A stretch of DNA of 21,186 nt from UBA3537 sp049889395 (GTDB taxonomy: Bacteria > Bacteroidota > Bacteroidia > Flavobacteriales > Flavobacteriaceae), in contig JBMHDM010000024.1 of assembly GCA_049889395.1 (NCBI GenBank), forward strand, positions 1 through 21,186, given 5' to 3'. The notes below the pieces were generated by a model. The model was not told the DNA's origin, did no database searches, and was given only the letters and a program-made list of their open reading frames with translations. Shown in pieces: positions 6,143 through 14,463 of this stretch. Positions within the stretch are counted from its first letter, which is position 1, and each line of letters opens with the position of its first letter. A program made the position numbers and the translations under genes.

Positions 6143-8071
6143 ATGTCATTTTTTAGAATTAACGAATACAAGGTAATGGTTTATAGGTTGTTTTTGGCCT
6201 ATATATTTTATTTTATTGCTCGTATTTTATTCGTGGTTTACAATTTTTCTGTCTTAGAAATAAGTTCCCTTGAAGAGCTACTGAAGTTATGTTATCATGG
6301 TCTTATTTTTGATACTGCCGCAATTTTTTATTTGAACAGTTTATTTGTTGTATTCTCCATGTTGCCTCTAGGTATCAATACCTCAAAGGGCTATCAGAAG
6401 TTTTTGTTTTACACCTATTTTGGTTTTAATTTTTTGGGCTATGCTACAAATTTTATAGATTTTGGTTACTATAAATTCATATACAACCGTACCACTATTT
6501 CTGAATGGGCTGTTGTTAAAAATGAAGATAACTTAATGCAAATGTTTTTGCGATTCACTATCAGTTATTGGCATATTCTTGTTTTGTTTTTGATTTTGGC
6601 TTGGTTGTGGATTTATTTGTTCAAGAAAATTAAAGTTGAGTCAAAACCCTACAAAAAGCATACAGTTTTTTATGTTTTAACTTCAGTCTTCTCATTTTTG
6701 ATAATGGCAGCTATGATGGTTGGAGGCATAAGAGGTGGAGATTTTAAGAAAAGTACACGACCAATTAATTTGGTTGATGCCAATCGATATGTAACAAATA
6801 TTCTTCATGCTGATGTCATTCTAAACACTCCATTTGCGATCATTAGAACCATTAATAAAAATAATTTTAAAGCCCTGAACTATGGTATCCCAAATAATGA
6901 AATCCATGAAATCTTAAGCCCCATAAAAAAATACCCCCCAAAAAGCCAATCCAAGCCCAATATTGTATTATTTATTACCGAAAGTTATGGTCGAGAGTAC
7001 CTTGGTGCGTTTAATAAACACAATAACATCCCTGATTATCAAAGCTTTACACCGTTTTTAGACTCTTTAGCTAATCATAGTTTAATTTTTTCTAATGCCT
7101 TCGCAAATGGACGAAAATCCATTCATGGAATGTCATCTGTGTTGGCTGGTATCCCGTCATTTACAGATGCCTACACATCTTCTCCATATGCCAAACAGCC
7201 TGTTGAGTCCTTAGTTTCCACATTAAACTCAATAGGATATGACACCTCTTTTTTTCATGGTGCTCCGAACGGTTCAATGGGATTTTTAGGATTTTCAAAT
7301 ATTCTAGAATTTGATCATTATTATGGCAAAACTGAATTTAATGATGACACTCAGTTTGACGGATTTTGGGGTATATGGGACGAGCCCTTTTTAAAGTTTA
7401 TGAAATCAACACTCGACCAAAAGGAAAGTCCCTTTTTTGCTACAATTTTTACCGTATCGTCACACGATCCATATATTATACCAAATGAATATAGTGGAAA
7501 GTTTCCTGAGGGATTTCTGCCTATGCATAAGTGTGTTGGATATACAGATTATGCCTTCAGAGAGTTTTTTGAAGCCGCCAAAAACGAACCTTGGTTTGAA
7601 AACACCATATTTGTCATAACTGCTGATCACGGTAATCAAATTCACTTCGACGAGTATAGAAAAGCAATCAATCGATATGCTGTTCCAATTATGTTTTATG
7701 ATCCAATGGGAAACTATATTGGTGAAAATCGTGATTTAGCTCAGCAAATTGATATATATCCAACCATACTACAAATGGTTGGCTATGACAAGCCATTTCG
7801 GAGTTGGGGTAGGAGTTTGGTGGACGACTATTCTGAAATTGCACCATTTGTAATGAATCACGATGGTATATTGTACCGATTCAGCAAAGGGAATTATATT
7901 TGTATCTTTGATGGTCAAAAAGCCGTTGGTTTTTACGATATTGACGATTTATCTTTAAAAACTAATTTACTAACCCAAAAAAATTTAGAGATGGAAGCTT
8001 TGGAAAAACACTGTAAAGCTTTCATTCAAAATTATTTTTATACCATAATCAACAAACAATTAAAACCATGA
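6143..8071 (+). CDS. LtaS/MdoB-like membrane protein with extracytoplasmic sulfatase-fold domain
   Basis: A 642-residue protein. About five hydrophobic segments lie in the first 200 residues (roughly 12-32, 50-75, 85-105, 140-160, 172-195). A sulfatase/alkaline-phosphatase fold domain starts near residue 271 (KPNIVLFITESYGREYLGAF). Visible metal and active-site elements are Glu280, Ser326 in GRKSIHGMSSVLAG (position of the LtaS catalytic threonine), VSSHDPY, and Asp495-His496 in ADHGN. Family members transfer phosphoglycerol or phosphoethanolamine-type groups to envelope polymers or lipids. In an LPS-bearing cell the acceptor is unlikely to be lipoteichoic acid, so the substrate is unknown. 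The serine in place of the usual threonine nucleophile is notable. Its stop overlaps the phosphatase ATG by 4 bases (ATGA), so translation of the two is probably coupled. Confidence 0.9.
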   Translation: MSFFRINEYKVMVYRLFLAYIFYFIARILFVVYNFSVLEISSLEELLKLCYHGLIFDTAAIFYLNSLFVVFSMLPLGINTSKGYQKFLFYTYFGFNFLGYATNFIDFGYYKFIYNRTTISEWAVVKNEDNLMQMFLRFTISYWHILVLFLILAWLWIYLFKKIKVESKPYKKHTVFYVLTSVFSFLIMAAMMVGGIRGGDFKKSTRPINLVDANRYVTNILHADVILNTPFAIIRTINKNNFKALNYGIPNNEIHEILSPIKKYPPKSQSKPNIVLFITESYGREYLGAFNKHNNIPDYQSFTPFLDSLANHSLIFSNAFANGRKSIHGMSSVLAGIPSFTDAYTSSPYAKQPVESLVSTLNSIGYDTSFFHGAPNGSMGFLGFSNILEFDHYYGKTEFNDDTQFDGFWGIWDEPFLKFMKSTLDQKESPFFATIFTVSSHDPYIIPNEYSGKFPEGFLPMHKCVGYTDYAFREFFEAAKNEPWFENTIFVITADHGNQIHFDEYRKAINRYAVPIMFYDPMGNYIGENRDLAQQIDIYPTILQMVGYDKPFRSWGRSLVDDYSEIAPFVMNHDGILYRFSKGNYICIFDGQKAVGFYDIDDLSLKTNLLTQKNLEMEALEKHCKAFIQNYFYTIINKQLKP

Positions 8072-8640
8072 AAAAAAAGCTCTTAATGGCATTGCTTGGT
8101 ATCGCCATAATTGTTGGAGGTAATTTTGTTTACAAGAAGCATATTAATCACAACTTCGAAGAGATATCAAAAAATAAAGTTTACAAATCGGGAGTTATAC
8201 CACCTGATCAAATTGCTCGTTTTGTAGACGATTACAACTTAAAAAGTATTATCGATTTGCGGTTTCCTGGCACTGAAGATTTGATCAATAATCCCGAAAT
8301 TCCTGAAGAATTATTAGCTGAAAAAGAAGCCGTTGATAACATAGAAGGTGTAAATTATATCAATTTAGGCACCGTTCAAGTTCCAAATGAAGAAACGGTA
8401 CAAAAATTTTTAGAGATTATGGATGACGAAAACAACTATCCTGTTCTCATTCACTGTCATCATGGGGAGGGCCGGGCCCCCTTGTTTTCGGCACTCTATC
8501 GAATAGAATATGAAAATTGGTCCAATGAAGAAGCTCGGGCCAAAACAAGATTGTTTTTGACAGGAAGCTCTTTTGATGACGGCGCACCAAAAGGTGATTT
8601 TCTCAAAAATTACCAGTCCAGAAAAAATAAAAACAAATAA
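8068..8640 (+). CDS. Membrane-anchored or exported DSP/tyrosine-type phosphatase
   Basis: A 190-residue protein with an N-terminal basic-hydrophobic segment (MKKKLLMALLGIAIIVGGNF) that is a signal anchor or signal peptide. The rest therefore probably faces the periplasm. KVYKSGVIPPDQIARFVDDY and SIIDLRFPG resemble the start of DSP-like phosphatases. The P-loop is HCHHGEGR with nucleophile Cys130 and Arg136 (HC-x5-R). An acid residue in the usual general-acid loop is not obvious. The gene overlaps the sulfatase-fold gene by 4 bases and the pairing suggests they act on the same phospho-substrate, for example a lipid or glycan phosphate rather than a protein. That link is inference. The tgt start lies 10 bases after its stop. 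Confidence 0.85.
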   Translation: MKKKLLMALLGIAIIVGGNFVYKKHINHNFEEISKNKVYKSGVIPPDQIARFVDDYNLKSIIDLRFPGTEDLINNPEIPEELLAEKEAVDNIEGVNYINLGTVQVPNEETVQKFLEIMDDENNYPVLIHCHHGEGRAPLFSALYRIEYENWSNEEARAKTRLFLTGSSFDDGAPKGDFLKNYQSRKNKNK

Positions 8641-8650
8641 GGCCCTAGGT

Positions 8651-9781
8651 TTGAAATTTGAACTTCTAAAAACAGATTTGAAGACCAAAGCCCGTGCCGG
8701 CACCTTGACTACAGATCACGGTATCATACAAACACCCATTTTTATGCCTGTGGGTACGGTTGGTACAGTAAAGGGGGTTCATCAGCGAGAACTCAAAAAT
8801 GATATTAACCCAGATATTATTTTGGGGAATACCTATCATCTGTACATGCGTCCACAAATGGATATTTTGGAGCAAGCAGGTGGATTACATAAGTTTATGA
8901 ACTGGGATAGAAATATCCTGACAGATTCGGGAGGATATCAGGTTTATTCCTTGTCTGCTAATCGAAAAATAAAGGAGGAGGGCGTAAAATTTCGGAGTCA
9001 TATCGATGGAAGCTATCATGTGTTTACTCCCGAAAACGTCATGGAAATTCAAAGAACTATTGGTGCTGATATTATCATGGCTTTTGATGAATGCACACCA
9101 TACCCCTGTGATTATAACTATGCCAAACGTTCTATGCACATGACCCACCGCTGGTTGGAACGTTGTATAAATCACTTGGATAAACTACCTGTTAAATATG
9201 GATACAGTCAGGCCTTTTTTCCTATTGTTCAGGGCAGTACATATAAAGATCTAAGACAACAATCTGCAGAGTATATAGCTGGCGTTAATGCAGTTGGTAA
9301 TGCTATTGGAGGATTATCGGTAGGAGAGCCAGCAGAAGAAATGTACGCCATGTGTGAAGTAGTATGTAACATACTACCCGAAGACAAACCACGTTATCTA
9401 ATGGGTGTCGGAACACCAATCAATATTTTAGAAAATATTGCACTTGGTATTGATATGTTCGATTGTGTCATGCCCACAAGAAATGCCAGAAATGGGATGT
9501 TGTTCACAGCACATGGTACCATCAACATTAAAAATAAAAAATGGGCTGATGATTTTTCTGCCATAGACAATATGGGAATCACGTGGGTTGATACTGAATA
9601 TTCAAAAGCCTATTTGAAACATCTATTTTCGGTCAACGAATTATTGGGTAAACAAATTGCTACGATACACAACTTAGGATTCTATTTGTGGTTGGTTCGT
9701 GAGGCCAGAAAACGTATCTTGGCTGGAGATTTCGAATCTTGGAAAATCCAAATGGTTAATCAAATGGACAAGCGACTGTAA
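8651..9781 (+). CDS. tgt: Queuine tRNA-ribosyltransferase (tRNA-guanine transglycosylase)
   Basis: Exchanges guanine 34 of GUN-anticodon tRNAs for preQ1 on the way to queuosine. A TTG start at 8651 gives 376 residues beginning MKFELLKTDLKTKARAG, the usual Tgt start. The upstream ATGs at 8573/8576 would overlap the phosphatase gene by more than 60 bases and add unrelated residues. Active-site Asp92 is in LTDSGGYQVYSL, and the nucleophile is Asp271 in MFDCVMPTRNARNG. VQGS and GGLSVGEP are also present. In the C-terminal zinc site the CxCxxC cysteines are absent: the aligned stretch reads NMGITWVDTEYSKAYLKH. The histidine of TIHNLGFY remains. It is the third gene of the plus-strand run, 3 bases before the LptF/G permease gene. 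Confidence 0.95.
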   Translation: MKFELLKTDLKTKARAGTLTTDHGIIQTPIFMPVGTVGTVKGVHQRELKNDINPDIILGNTYHLYMRPQMDILEQAGGLHKFMNWDRNILTDSGGYQVYSLSANRKIKEEGVKFRSHIDGSYHVFTPENVMEIQRTIGADIIMAFDECTPYPCDYNYAKRSMHMTHRWLERCINHLDKLPVKYGYSQAFFPIVQGSTYKDLRQQSAEYIAGVNAVGNAIGGLSVGEPAEEMYAMCEVVCNILPEDKPRYLMGVGTPINILENIALGIDMFDCVMPTRNARNGMLFTAHGTINIKNKKWADDFSAIDNMGITWVDTEYSKAYLKHLFSVNELLGKQIATIHNLGFYLWLVREARKRILAGDFESWKIQMVNQMDKRL

Positions 9782-9784
9782 CAA

Positions 9785-10858
9785 ATGAAAATTTTAGATT
9801 GGTATATTTTAAAACGTTATCTGCTTACATTCTTTTTGATGTTGTTGCTGTTCATTCCCATTGGGATTACAGTAAATTTAGCTGAGAAAATTGATCGAAT
9901 TCTAGAAAACCGAGTACCGTTTGAAGAAGTTTTGGCCTACTATTTTGACTTTACCATTTATTTTGCCAATTTATTATTTCCATTGTTTTTATTTCTATCG
10001 GTAATATGGTTTACATCCAAATTAGCCAACAATACAGAAGTTATTGCATTTTTAAGTTCTGGGGTCTCTTTCATGAGATTTTTGAGACCATATTTTATTG
10101 GTGCAACCCTAATAGCAATTATTGCACTGTTTTTGGGCATGTATTGGGCGCCAAAAGCTAGTAAAGGATTTAATGAATTTTCGTACAAATATTTGAAAAA
10201 TAAAAAAGTAGCAGAAACCAAATTAATCCATAGTCAAATCAACGATAACGAATATATCTATGTAAGTAATTTTGACACCAAATCTTTGCGGGGTAACAAT
10301 TTTACCCTAGAGCATTTTGAAGGCAATAAAATGACTTATAAAATACACGCTACTGCCATTAGATTTATTGAAAAAGACAGTGTTTATCGTTTATCAAATT
10401 ATTACTTGAGGTATATAGGTAAGGACAACGATTCGTTGGTTTTTAAACGGCGAGTTGACACTCTTCTAGGCTTTGATTTACAGGACCTAACGCCGCCAGT
10501 ATATGTGGCAGAAACCTTAAATATCAATGAGCTTTCAGATTTTATAGCACGTGAAGAAGCTAGAGGATCATCCAACATCAGCCGATATAAAGTTGTTCAG
10601 TATAAAAAATGGAGTTTACCAGTTTCGGTTTTTATTTTAACAATCATTGCAGTTGCTGTTTCTTCCATAAAAAGACGCGGGGGTATGGGTGTGAATTTGG
10701 CATTCGGTATAGTTATCGCAATGATTTATGTGTTTTTTGACAAGGTCTTTGGGGTCATGGCAGAGCAGTCTGATTTTTCACCGGTTGTGGCGGTTTGGTT
10801 TCCTAATTTTATATTTGGTATTCTAGCTATTTATCTTCTTTATAATGCCAAGCGATAA
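9785..10858 (+). CDS. LptF/LptG-family permease
   Basis: A 357-residue inner-membrane protein. It starts MKILDWYILKRYLLTFFLML, the sequence typical of YjgP/YjgQ (LptF/LptG). Three membrane segments lie in the first about 120 residues (including IYFANLLFPLFLFLSVIWF and IGATLIAIIALFLGMYW). A periplasmic beta-jellyroll-like region spans about 125-275. Three segments follow at the C terminus (KWSLPVSVFILTIIAVAVSS onward, with RRGGMGVNLAFGIVIAMIY). LptF and LptG with LptB2 extract lipopolysaccharide and pass it to LptC/A. Only one permease is in this window; a partner must be elsewhere. Three bases separate it from tgt and 14 bases overlap the EamA gene. The KRRGG...G motif near the C terminus favours LptG, but F and G cannot be firmly separated here. 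Confidence 0.92.
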   Translation: MKILDWYILKRYLLTFFLMLLLFIPIGITVNLAEKIDRILENRVPFEEVLAYYFDFTIYFANLLFPLFLFLSVIWFTSKLANNTEVIAFLSSGVSFMRFLRPYFIGATLIAIIALFLGMYWAPKASKGFNEFSYKYLKNKKVAETKLIHSQINDNEYIYVSNFDTKSLRGNNFTLEHFEGNKMTYKIHATAIRFIEKDSVYRLSNYYLRYIGKDNDSLVFKRRVDTLLGFDLQDLTPPVYVAETLNINELSDFIAREEARGSSNISRYKVVQYKKWSLPVSVFILTIIAVAVSSIKRRGGMGVNLAFGIVIAMIYVFFDKVFGVMAEQSDFSPVVAVWFPNFIFGILAIYLLYNAKR

Positions 10859-11753
10859 GCTAAAAAATCAATTTCACCTCCATGTTTTGGTTCTTATAGC
10901 TGGTTTTACAGCCATATTGGGCGAATTAATCACCTTGGAGGCCATTCCATTAGTTTGGTATCGCATGATTTTTGCCGGAATTTTAATGTATATTTTCATA
11001 GTTATAAAAAAAGTAAACATTACAGTACCTCCAAGGGATTTAATCAAATTTTTCTTAGCTGGTATCCTCATTGCATTACATTGGATCACTTTCTTTGCAG
11101 CCATCAAAGTGTCAAATATTTCCATAGCTTTAGCTATGTTTTCAACAGGAGCATTTTTCGCTTCATTTATTGAGCCCATAATCTTAAAACGAAAGATAAT
11201 TAAGTATGAAATTGTTTTTGGATTAATCGTAATTGCAGGCGTATGCATCATTGTGCAAGCCGAACTAAAATATTTATCGGGTGTTATTTTAGGAATTTTA
11301 TCGGCTCTTTTTTCAACGCTATTCGCTGTTTTAAACGGAACATTTGTAAAACGATACAACGCTAGTGTAATTTCATTTTATGAATTTATAAGCGGTGTAT
11401 TATTTATTTCTATTTTTTTGGCTTTTACGCCAAAGGGTTTTAGCACCTCGTTTTTCAGTCTCTCACTGTCTGACCTATGTTATCTAATAGTCTTGGCTAG
11501 TATATGTACAGCCTATGCTTTTATCGCTTCGGTTCATTTGATGCGATATATTTCACCTTATTCAGTTGTTTTGACTTACAATTTAGAACCGATTTATGGG
11601 ATACTTTTGGCGGTATTGATTTTTCCTGAATCAGAAACAATGAAATTACCCTTTTACATCGGATCTGCCTTGATCATAACAACAGTTTTAATGAATGCTA
11701 TTTTAAAACATCGCACACAAAATTTAGCCCATAACATTACCAACAAAACATAA
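10845..11753 (+). CDS. EamA/DMT-family transporter
   Basis: A 302-residue integral membrane protein with about ten predicted membrane helices and the two-fold EamA repeat. The first repeat covers about 15-145 (LVWYRMIFAGILMYIF, the conserved WYR motif). The second covers about 150-290 (ending LEPIYGILLAVLIFPE, the conserved proline/glutamate end helix). Members export amino acids, metabolites or nucleotide sugars; substrate is unknown. The ATG lies inside the end of the permease gene (14-base overlap), so it is likely translated from the same mRNA. An accA promoter follows soon after. Confidence 0.9.
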   Translation: MPSDKLKNQFHLHVLVLIAGFTAILGELITLEAIPLVWYRMIFAGILMYIFIVIKKVNITVPPRDLIKFFLAGILIALHWITFFAAIKVSNISIALAMFSTGAFFASFIEPIILKRKIIKYEIVFGLIVIAGVCIIVQAELKYLSGVILGILSALFSTLFAVLNGTFVKRYNASVISFYEFISGVLFISIFLAFTPKGFSTSFFSLSLSDLCYLIVLASICTAYAFIASVHLMRYISPYSVVLTYNLEPIYGILLAVLIFPESETMKLPFYIGSALIITTVLMNAILKHRTQNLAHNITNKT

Positions 11754-11759
11754 AGTTCA

Positions 11760-11767
11760 TATATTTG
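11760..11767 (+). promoter_or_regulatory. -7 promoter element of accA
   Basis: TATATTTG matches TAnnTTTG exactly, 29 bases before the accA ATG. The predicted start is near 11774. A clear -33 TTG is not seen. It marks accA as its own transcription unit after the EamA stop. Confidence 0.5.
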
Positions 11768-11796
11768 CTAACTAAACTAGCCAATAACATTTTTTT

Positions 11797-12750
11797 ATGG
11801 AATATTTAGATTTTGAACTACCCATCAAGGAACTAGAGGAACAACTTCAAAAGTGTCAAATTATTGGAGAAGAAAGTGAGGTTGATGTGTCTGATACTTG
11901 TAATCAGATAAAAAGCAAGTTAGAATCCACTAAAAAAGAAATTTATAAAAACCTTTCACCATGGCAGCGGGTTCAGCTTTCACGCCACCCAGACCGGCCC
12001 TACACTCTAGATTACATTCAGGCCATTTTCAAAGATTCATTTTTGGAGCTTCATGGAGATCGAAACTATAAAGACGACAAAGCGATGGTAGGCGGTCTAG
12101 GAAAAATTGGCGATCAAACCTTTATGTTCATAGGTCAACAAAAGGGCCATAATACCAAAACCCGGCAGTACAGAAACTTTGGAATGGCAAACCCAGAGGG
12201 CTACAGAAAAGCGCTCCGCTTGATGAAATCCGCAGAAAAATTTGGTATCCCTGTGGTAACCCTTATCGATACTCCAGGAGCTTATCCAGGACTAGAAGCT
12301 GAAGAGCGAGGCCAAGGCGAGGCCATTGCCAGAAATATTTTGGAGATGACTCGTTTGAAAGTTCCTGTCATCACTGTCATTATTGGGGAAGGAGCCTCAG
12401 GAGGTGCTCTAGGCATCGGAGTAGGCGATAGGATTCTGATGCTTGAAAATACGTGGTACTCTGTTATTTCTCCCGAATCTTGCTCTTCAATTTTGTGGCG
12501 TAGTTGGGAATACAAAGAGCAAGCCGCAGCGGCACTGAAACTAACAGCTAAAGACATGAAACGTATGAACATAGTAGACGAAATCATCAAAGAGCCACTT
12601 GGAGGTGCCCACAAAAATCCCGAAAAAACATTCGAAATTGTCAAAGCATCCATCCTGAAATCCTTTGAAGAGTTGAAAAACTTATCCCCAAAAGATTTAG
12701 TCAATCAACGCATGGATAAATATGCGGGAATGGGGGTCTATAAAGACTAA
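11797..12750 (+). CDS. accA: Acetyl-CoA carboxylase carboxyltransferase subunit alpha
   Basis: A 317-residue subunit which, with AccD, moves the carboxyl group from biotin to acetyl-CoA to make malonyl-CoA, the first committed step in fatty acid synthesis. The N-terminal helical stretch (MEYLDFELPIKELEEQL) is typical. RHPDRPYTLDYI and HGDRNYKDDKAMVGGLG follow. The core is GQQKGHNTK, then FGIPVVTLIDTPGAYPGL and EGASGGALGIGVGD, with backbone amides forming the oxyanion holes. WYSVISPESCSSILWR and LTAKDMK close the fold. Length equals that of AccA. No zinc finger is present, as expected since that belongs to AccD. Confidence 0.97.
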   Translation: MEYLDFELPIKELEEQLQKCQIIGEESEVDVSDTCNQIKSKLESTKKEIYKNLSPWQRVQLSRHPDRPYTLDYIQAIFKDSFLELHGDRNYKDDKAMVGGLGKIGDQTFMFIGQQKGHNTKTRQYRNFGMANPEGYRKALRLMKSAEKFGIPVVTLIDTPGAYPGLEAEERGQGEAIARNILEMTRLKVPVITVIIGEGASGGALGIGVGDRILMLENTWYSVISPESCSSILWRSWEYKEQAAAALKLTAKDMKRMNIVDEIIKEPLGGAHKNPEKTFEIVKASILKSFEELKNLSPKDLVNQRMDKYAGMGVYKD

Positions 12751-12762
12751 TATTAGTGGTCT

Positions 12763-12876
12763 AATCAGAAAATCAATTTTTTGCTTAAGTTTCTGTTGAC
12801 TGATTTTTATAATTATCAACAAAAAATCGAACTTATTAACAAATGGTCTGTTGAGTTTTCTAAGACTTAAACAGAC
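12763..12876 (+). repeat. Inverted repeats between accA and dnaB
   Basis: GTCTGTT (12846-12852) is the exact inverse of AACAGAC (12870-12876), 34 bases before the dnaB ATG. A weaker pair, CAGAAA (12766-12771) and TTTCTG (12790-12795), lies nearer the accA stop. They could be an operator and a weak terminator. No TAnnTTTG element is seen; TAATTTTT near 12886 is a poor match. Confidence 0.35.
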
Positions 12877-12910
12877 TTAATGCATCTAATTTTTATGTAC
12901 ATTCGTATTA

Positions 12911-14446
12911 ATGAAACAACCCGAAGCATATAAAGGCACTCAAACCGATCGAACAACTGTTATAAGTTTAGAAAAAGGGAAAATCCCCCCTCAAGCTATT
13001 GATTTAGAAGAAGTTGTATTGGGTGCCATGATGATAGACAAAAAAGGTGTCGACGAAGTTATTGATATATTAAGTATCGAATCTTTTTATAAAGACGCGC
13101 ATCAATTTATTTTTGAGGCCATACTTCAATTATTTGAAGGCAGTCAACCGATAGACTTATTGACTGTTTCAGCTCAATTACGAAAAAACCAAAAGCTAGA
13201 CGCTGTTGGTGGTGATTTTTATTTAATTGGGTTAACCCAAAAAGTGTCTTCCTCCGCTCATATTGAGTTTCATGCCCGCATTATTTTACAAAAATTTATT
13301 CAAAGAAGTCTGATTAAAATTTCCAATGAGATTATTGAAGACTCTTTCGATGAAACAAAAGATGTATTTGATTTATTGGATAAAGCAGAATCTAAGCTTT
13401 ACGACGTCACTCAAGGGAATATAAAGAAGTCTACCGAAACAGCACAGGATTTAGTATTTCAAGCCAAGAAAAAAATTGAAGAAATTTCCAATAAAGAAGG
13501 CTTAAGCGGAATTCCATCCGGATTTGACAAAGTTGATCAGTTGACCTCTGGCTGGCAAGAAAGTGACCTTATCATTGTAGCTGCCCGACCCGGTATGGGA
13601 AAAACAGCACTTACCTTGTCTATGGCCAGAAATATTGCCGTAAATCAAAATATACCGGTTGCCTTTTTCTCACTAGAAATGTCATCCGTTCAACTTATAA
13701 CACGATTAATATCCTCTGAAACAGGACTCAGTTCTGAAAAACTAAGAACAGGAAAATTAGAAAAACACGAGTGGGAACAGCTCAATGTAAAGGTAAAGTC
13801 GTTGGAAAAAGCACCTTTATATATTGATGATACCCCCTCTCTGTCCATTTTTGATTTACGCGCCAAAGCCAGACGTTTGGCCTCTCAAAATGGAATAAAA
13901 CTCATTATCGTTGATTACTTACAACTAATGACCGCTGGCGGTAGTCAAAAAACTGGAAATCGAGAACAAGAAATTTCAATGATTTCTAGAAACCTCAAAG
14001 CATTAGCTAAAGAACTAAGCGTGCCAGTTATTGCCCTATCTCAGCTATCCCGAGCGGTTGAAACTAGGGGCGGAAGTAAACGGCCATTATTGTCTGATTT
14101 GAGAGAGTCGGGAGCCATTGAACAAGACGCTGATATTGTTTCATTTATATACCGTCCGGAGTATTACAAAATAGAGGAGTGGGATGATGAAGATCACACA
14201 CCTTGCGAAGGTCAAGCAGAATTTATCATTGCCAAACATAGAAATGGAGGATTAGATAATATTCGATTGAAGTTTATTGGCCACTTGGGAAAATTTGATA
14301 ATTTAGATACCTTCGATTCTCCTTTTGACGCTGAGTTCCATTCCAAAATGAATGCTGCTGCCAACGACGATACATTTTCCGAGGATAATATTCAGATCGA
14401 CCCTAATGACGCCTTTGGCCCGCCAGATGATGACACCCCCTACTAA
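12911..14446 (+). CDS. dnaB: Replicative DNA helicase DnaB
   Basis: A 511-residue hexameric 5'-3' helicase of the replication fork. The N-terminal domain (about 20-130) opens PPQAIDLEEVVLGAMMIDK. A linker helix follows, then the RecA-like domain from about 200 (GIPSGFDKVDQLTSGWQESD). Walker A ARPGMGKT is at 225-232, Walker B LIIVDYLQLM near 332-341, and LSQLSRAVETRGG and LRESGAIEQDADIV carry the sensor and arginine-finger region. The C-terminal tail is acidic (DPNDAFGPPDDDTPY). No intein interrupts the Walker regions. It lies between accA and the exported protein gene, 17 bases before the latter. Confidence 0.97.
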   Translation: MKQPEAYKGTQTDRTTVISLEKGKIPPQAIDLEEVVLGAMMIDKKGVDEVIDILSIESFYKDAHQFIFEAILQLFEGSQPIDLLTVSAQLRKNQKLDAVGGDFYLIGLTQKVSSSAHIEFHARIILQKFIQRSLIKISNEIIEDSFDETKDVFDLLDKAESKLYDVTQGNIKKSTETAQDLVFQAKKKIEEISNKEGLSGIPSGFDKVDQLTSGWQESDLIIVAARPGMGKTALTLSMARNIAVNQNIPVAFFSLEMSSVQLITRLISSETGLSSEKLRTGKLEKHEWEQLNVKVKSLEKAPLYIDDTPSLSIFDLRAKARRLASQNGIKLIIVDYLQLMTAGGSQKTGNREQEISMISRNLKALAKELSVPVIALSQLSRAVETRGGSKRPLLSDLRESGAIEQDADIVSFIYRPEYYKIEEWDDEDHTPCEGQAEFIIAKHRNGGLDNIRLKFIGHLGKFDNLDTFDSPFDAEFHSKMNAAANDDTFSEDNIQIDPNDAFGPPDDDTPY

Positions 14447-14463
14447 ATCTTCATCAAGTAGTT

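Noticed and set aside
8410..8703. Open frame of 97 codons antisense to the phosphatase/tgt junction
   Set aside because: Composition is that of an antisense shadow of two well-supported genes; no promoter or recognisable motif.
10874..11359. Open frame of 161 codons antisense to the EamA transporter gene
   Set aside because: Long antisense frames are expected opposite membrane protein genes; the sequence shows no domain and the sense frame is clearly real.
12282..12704. Open frame of 140 codons antisense to accA
   Set aside because: Shadow of the conserved accA reading frame; no recognisable motif or start context.
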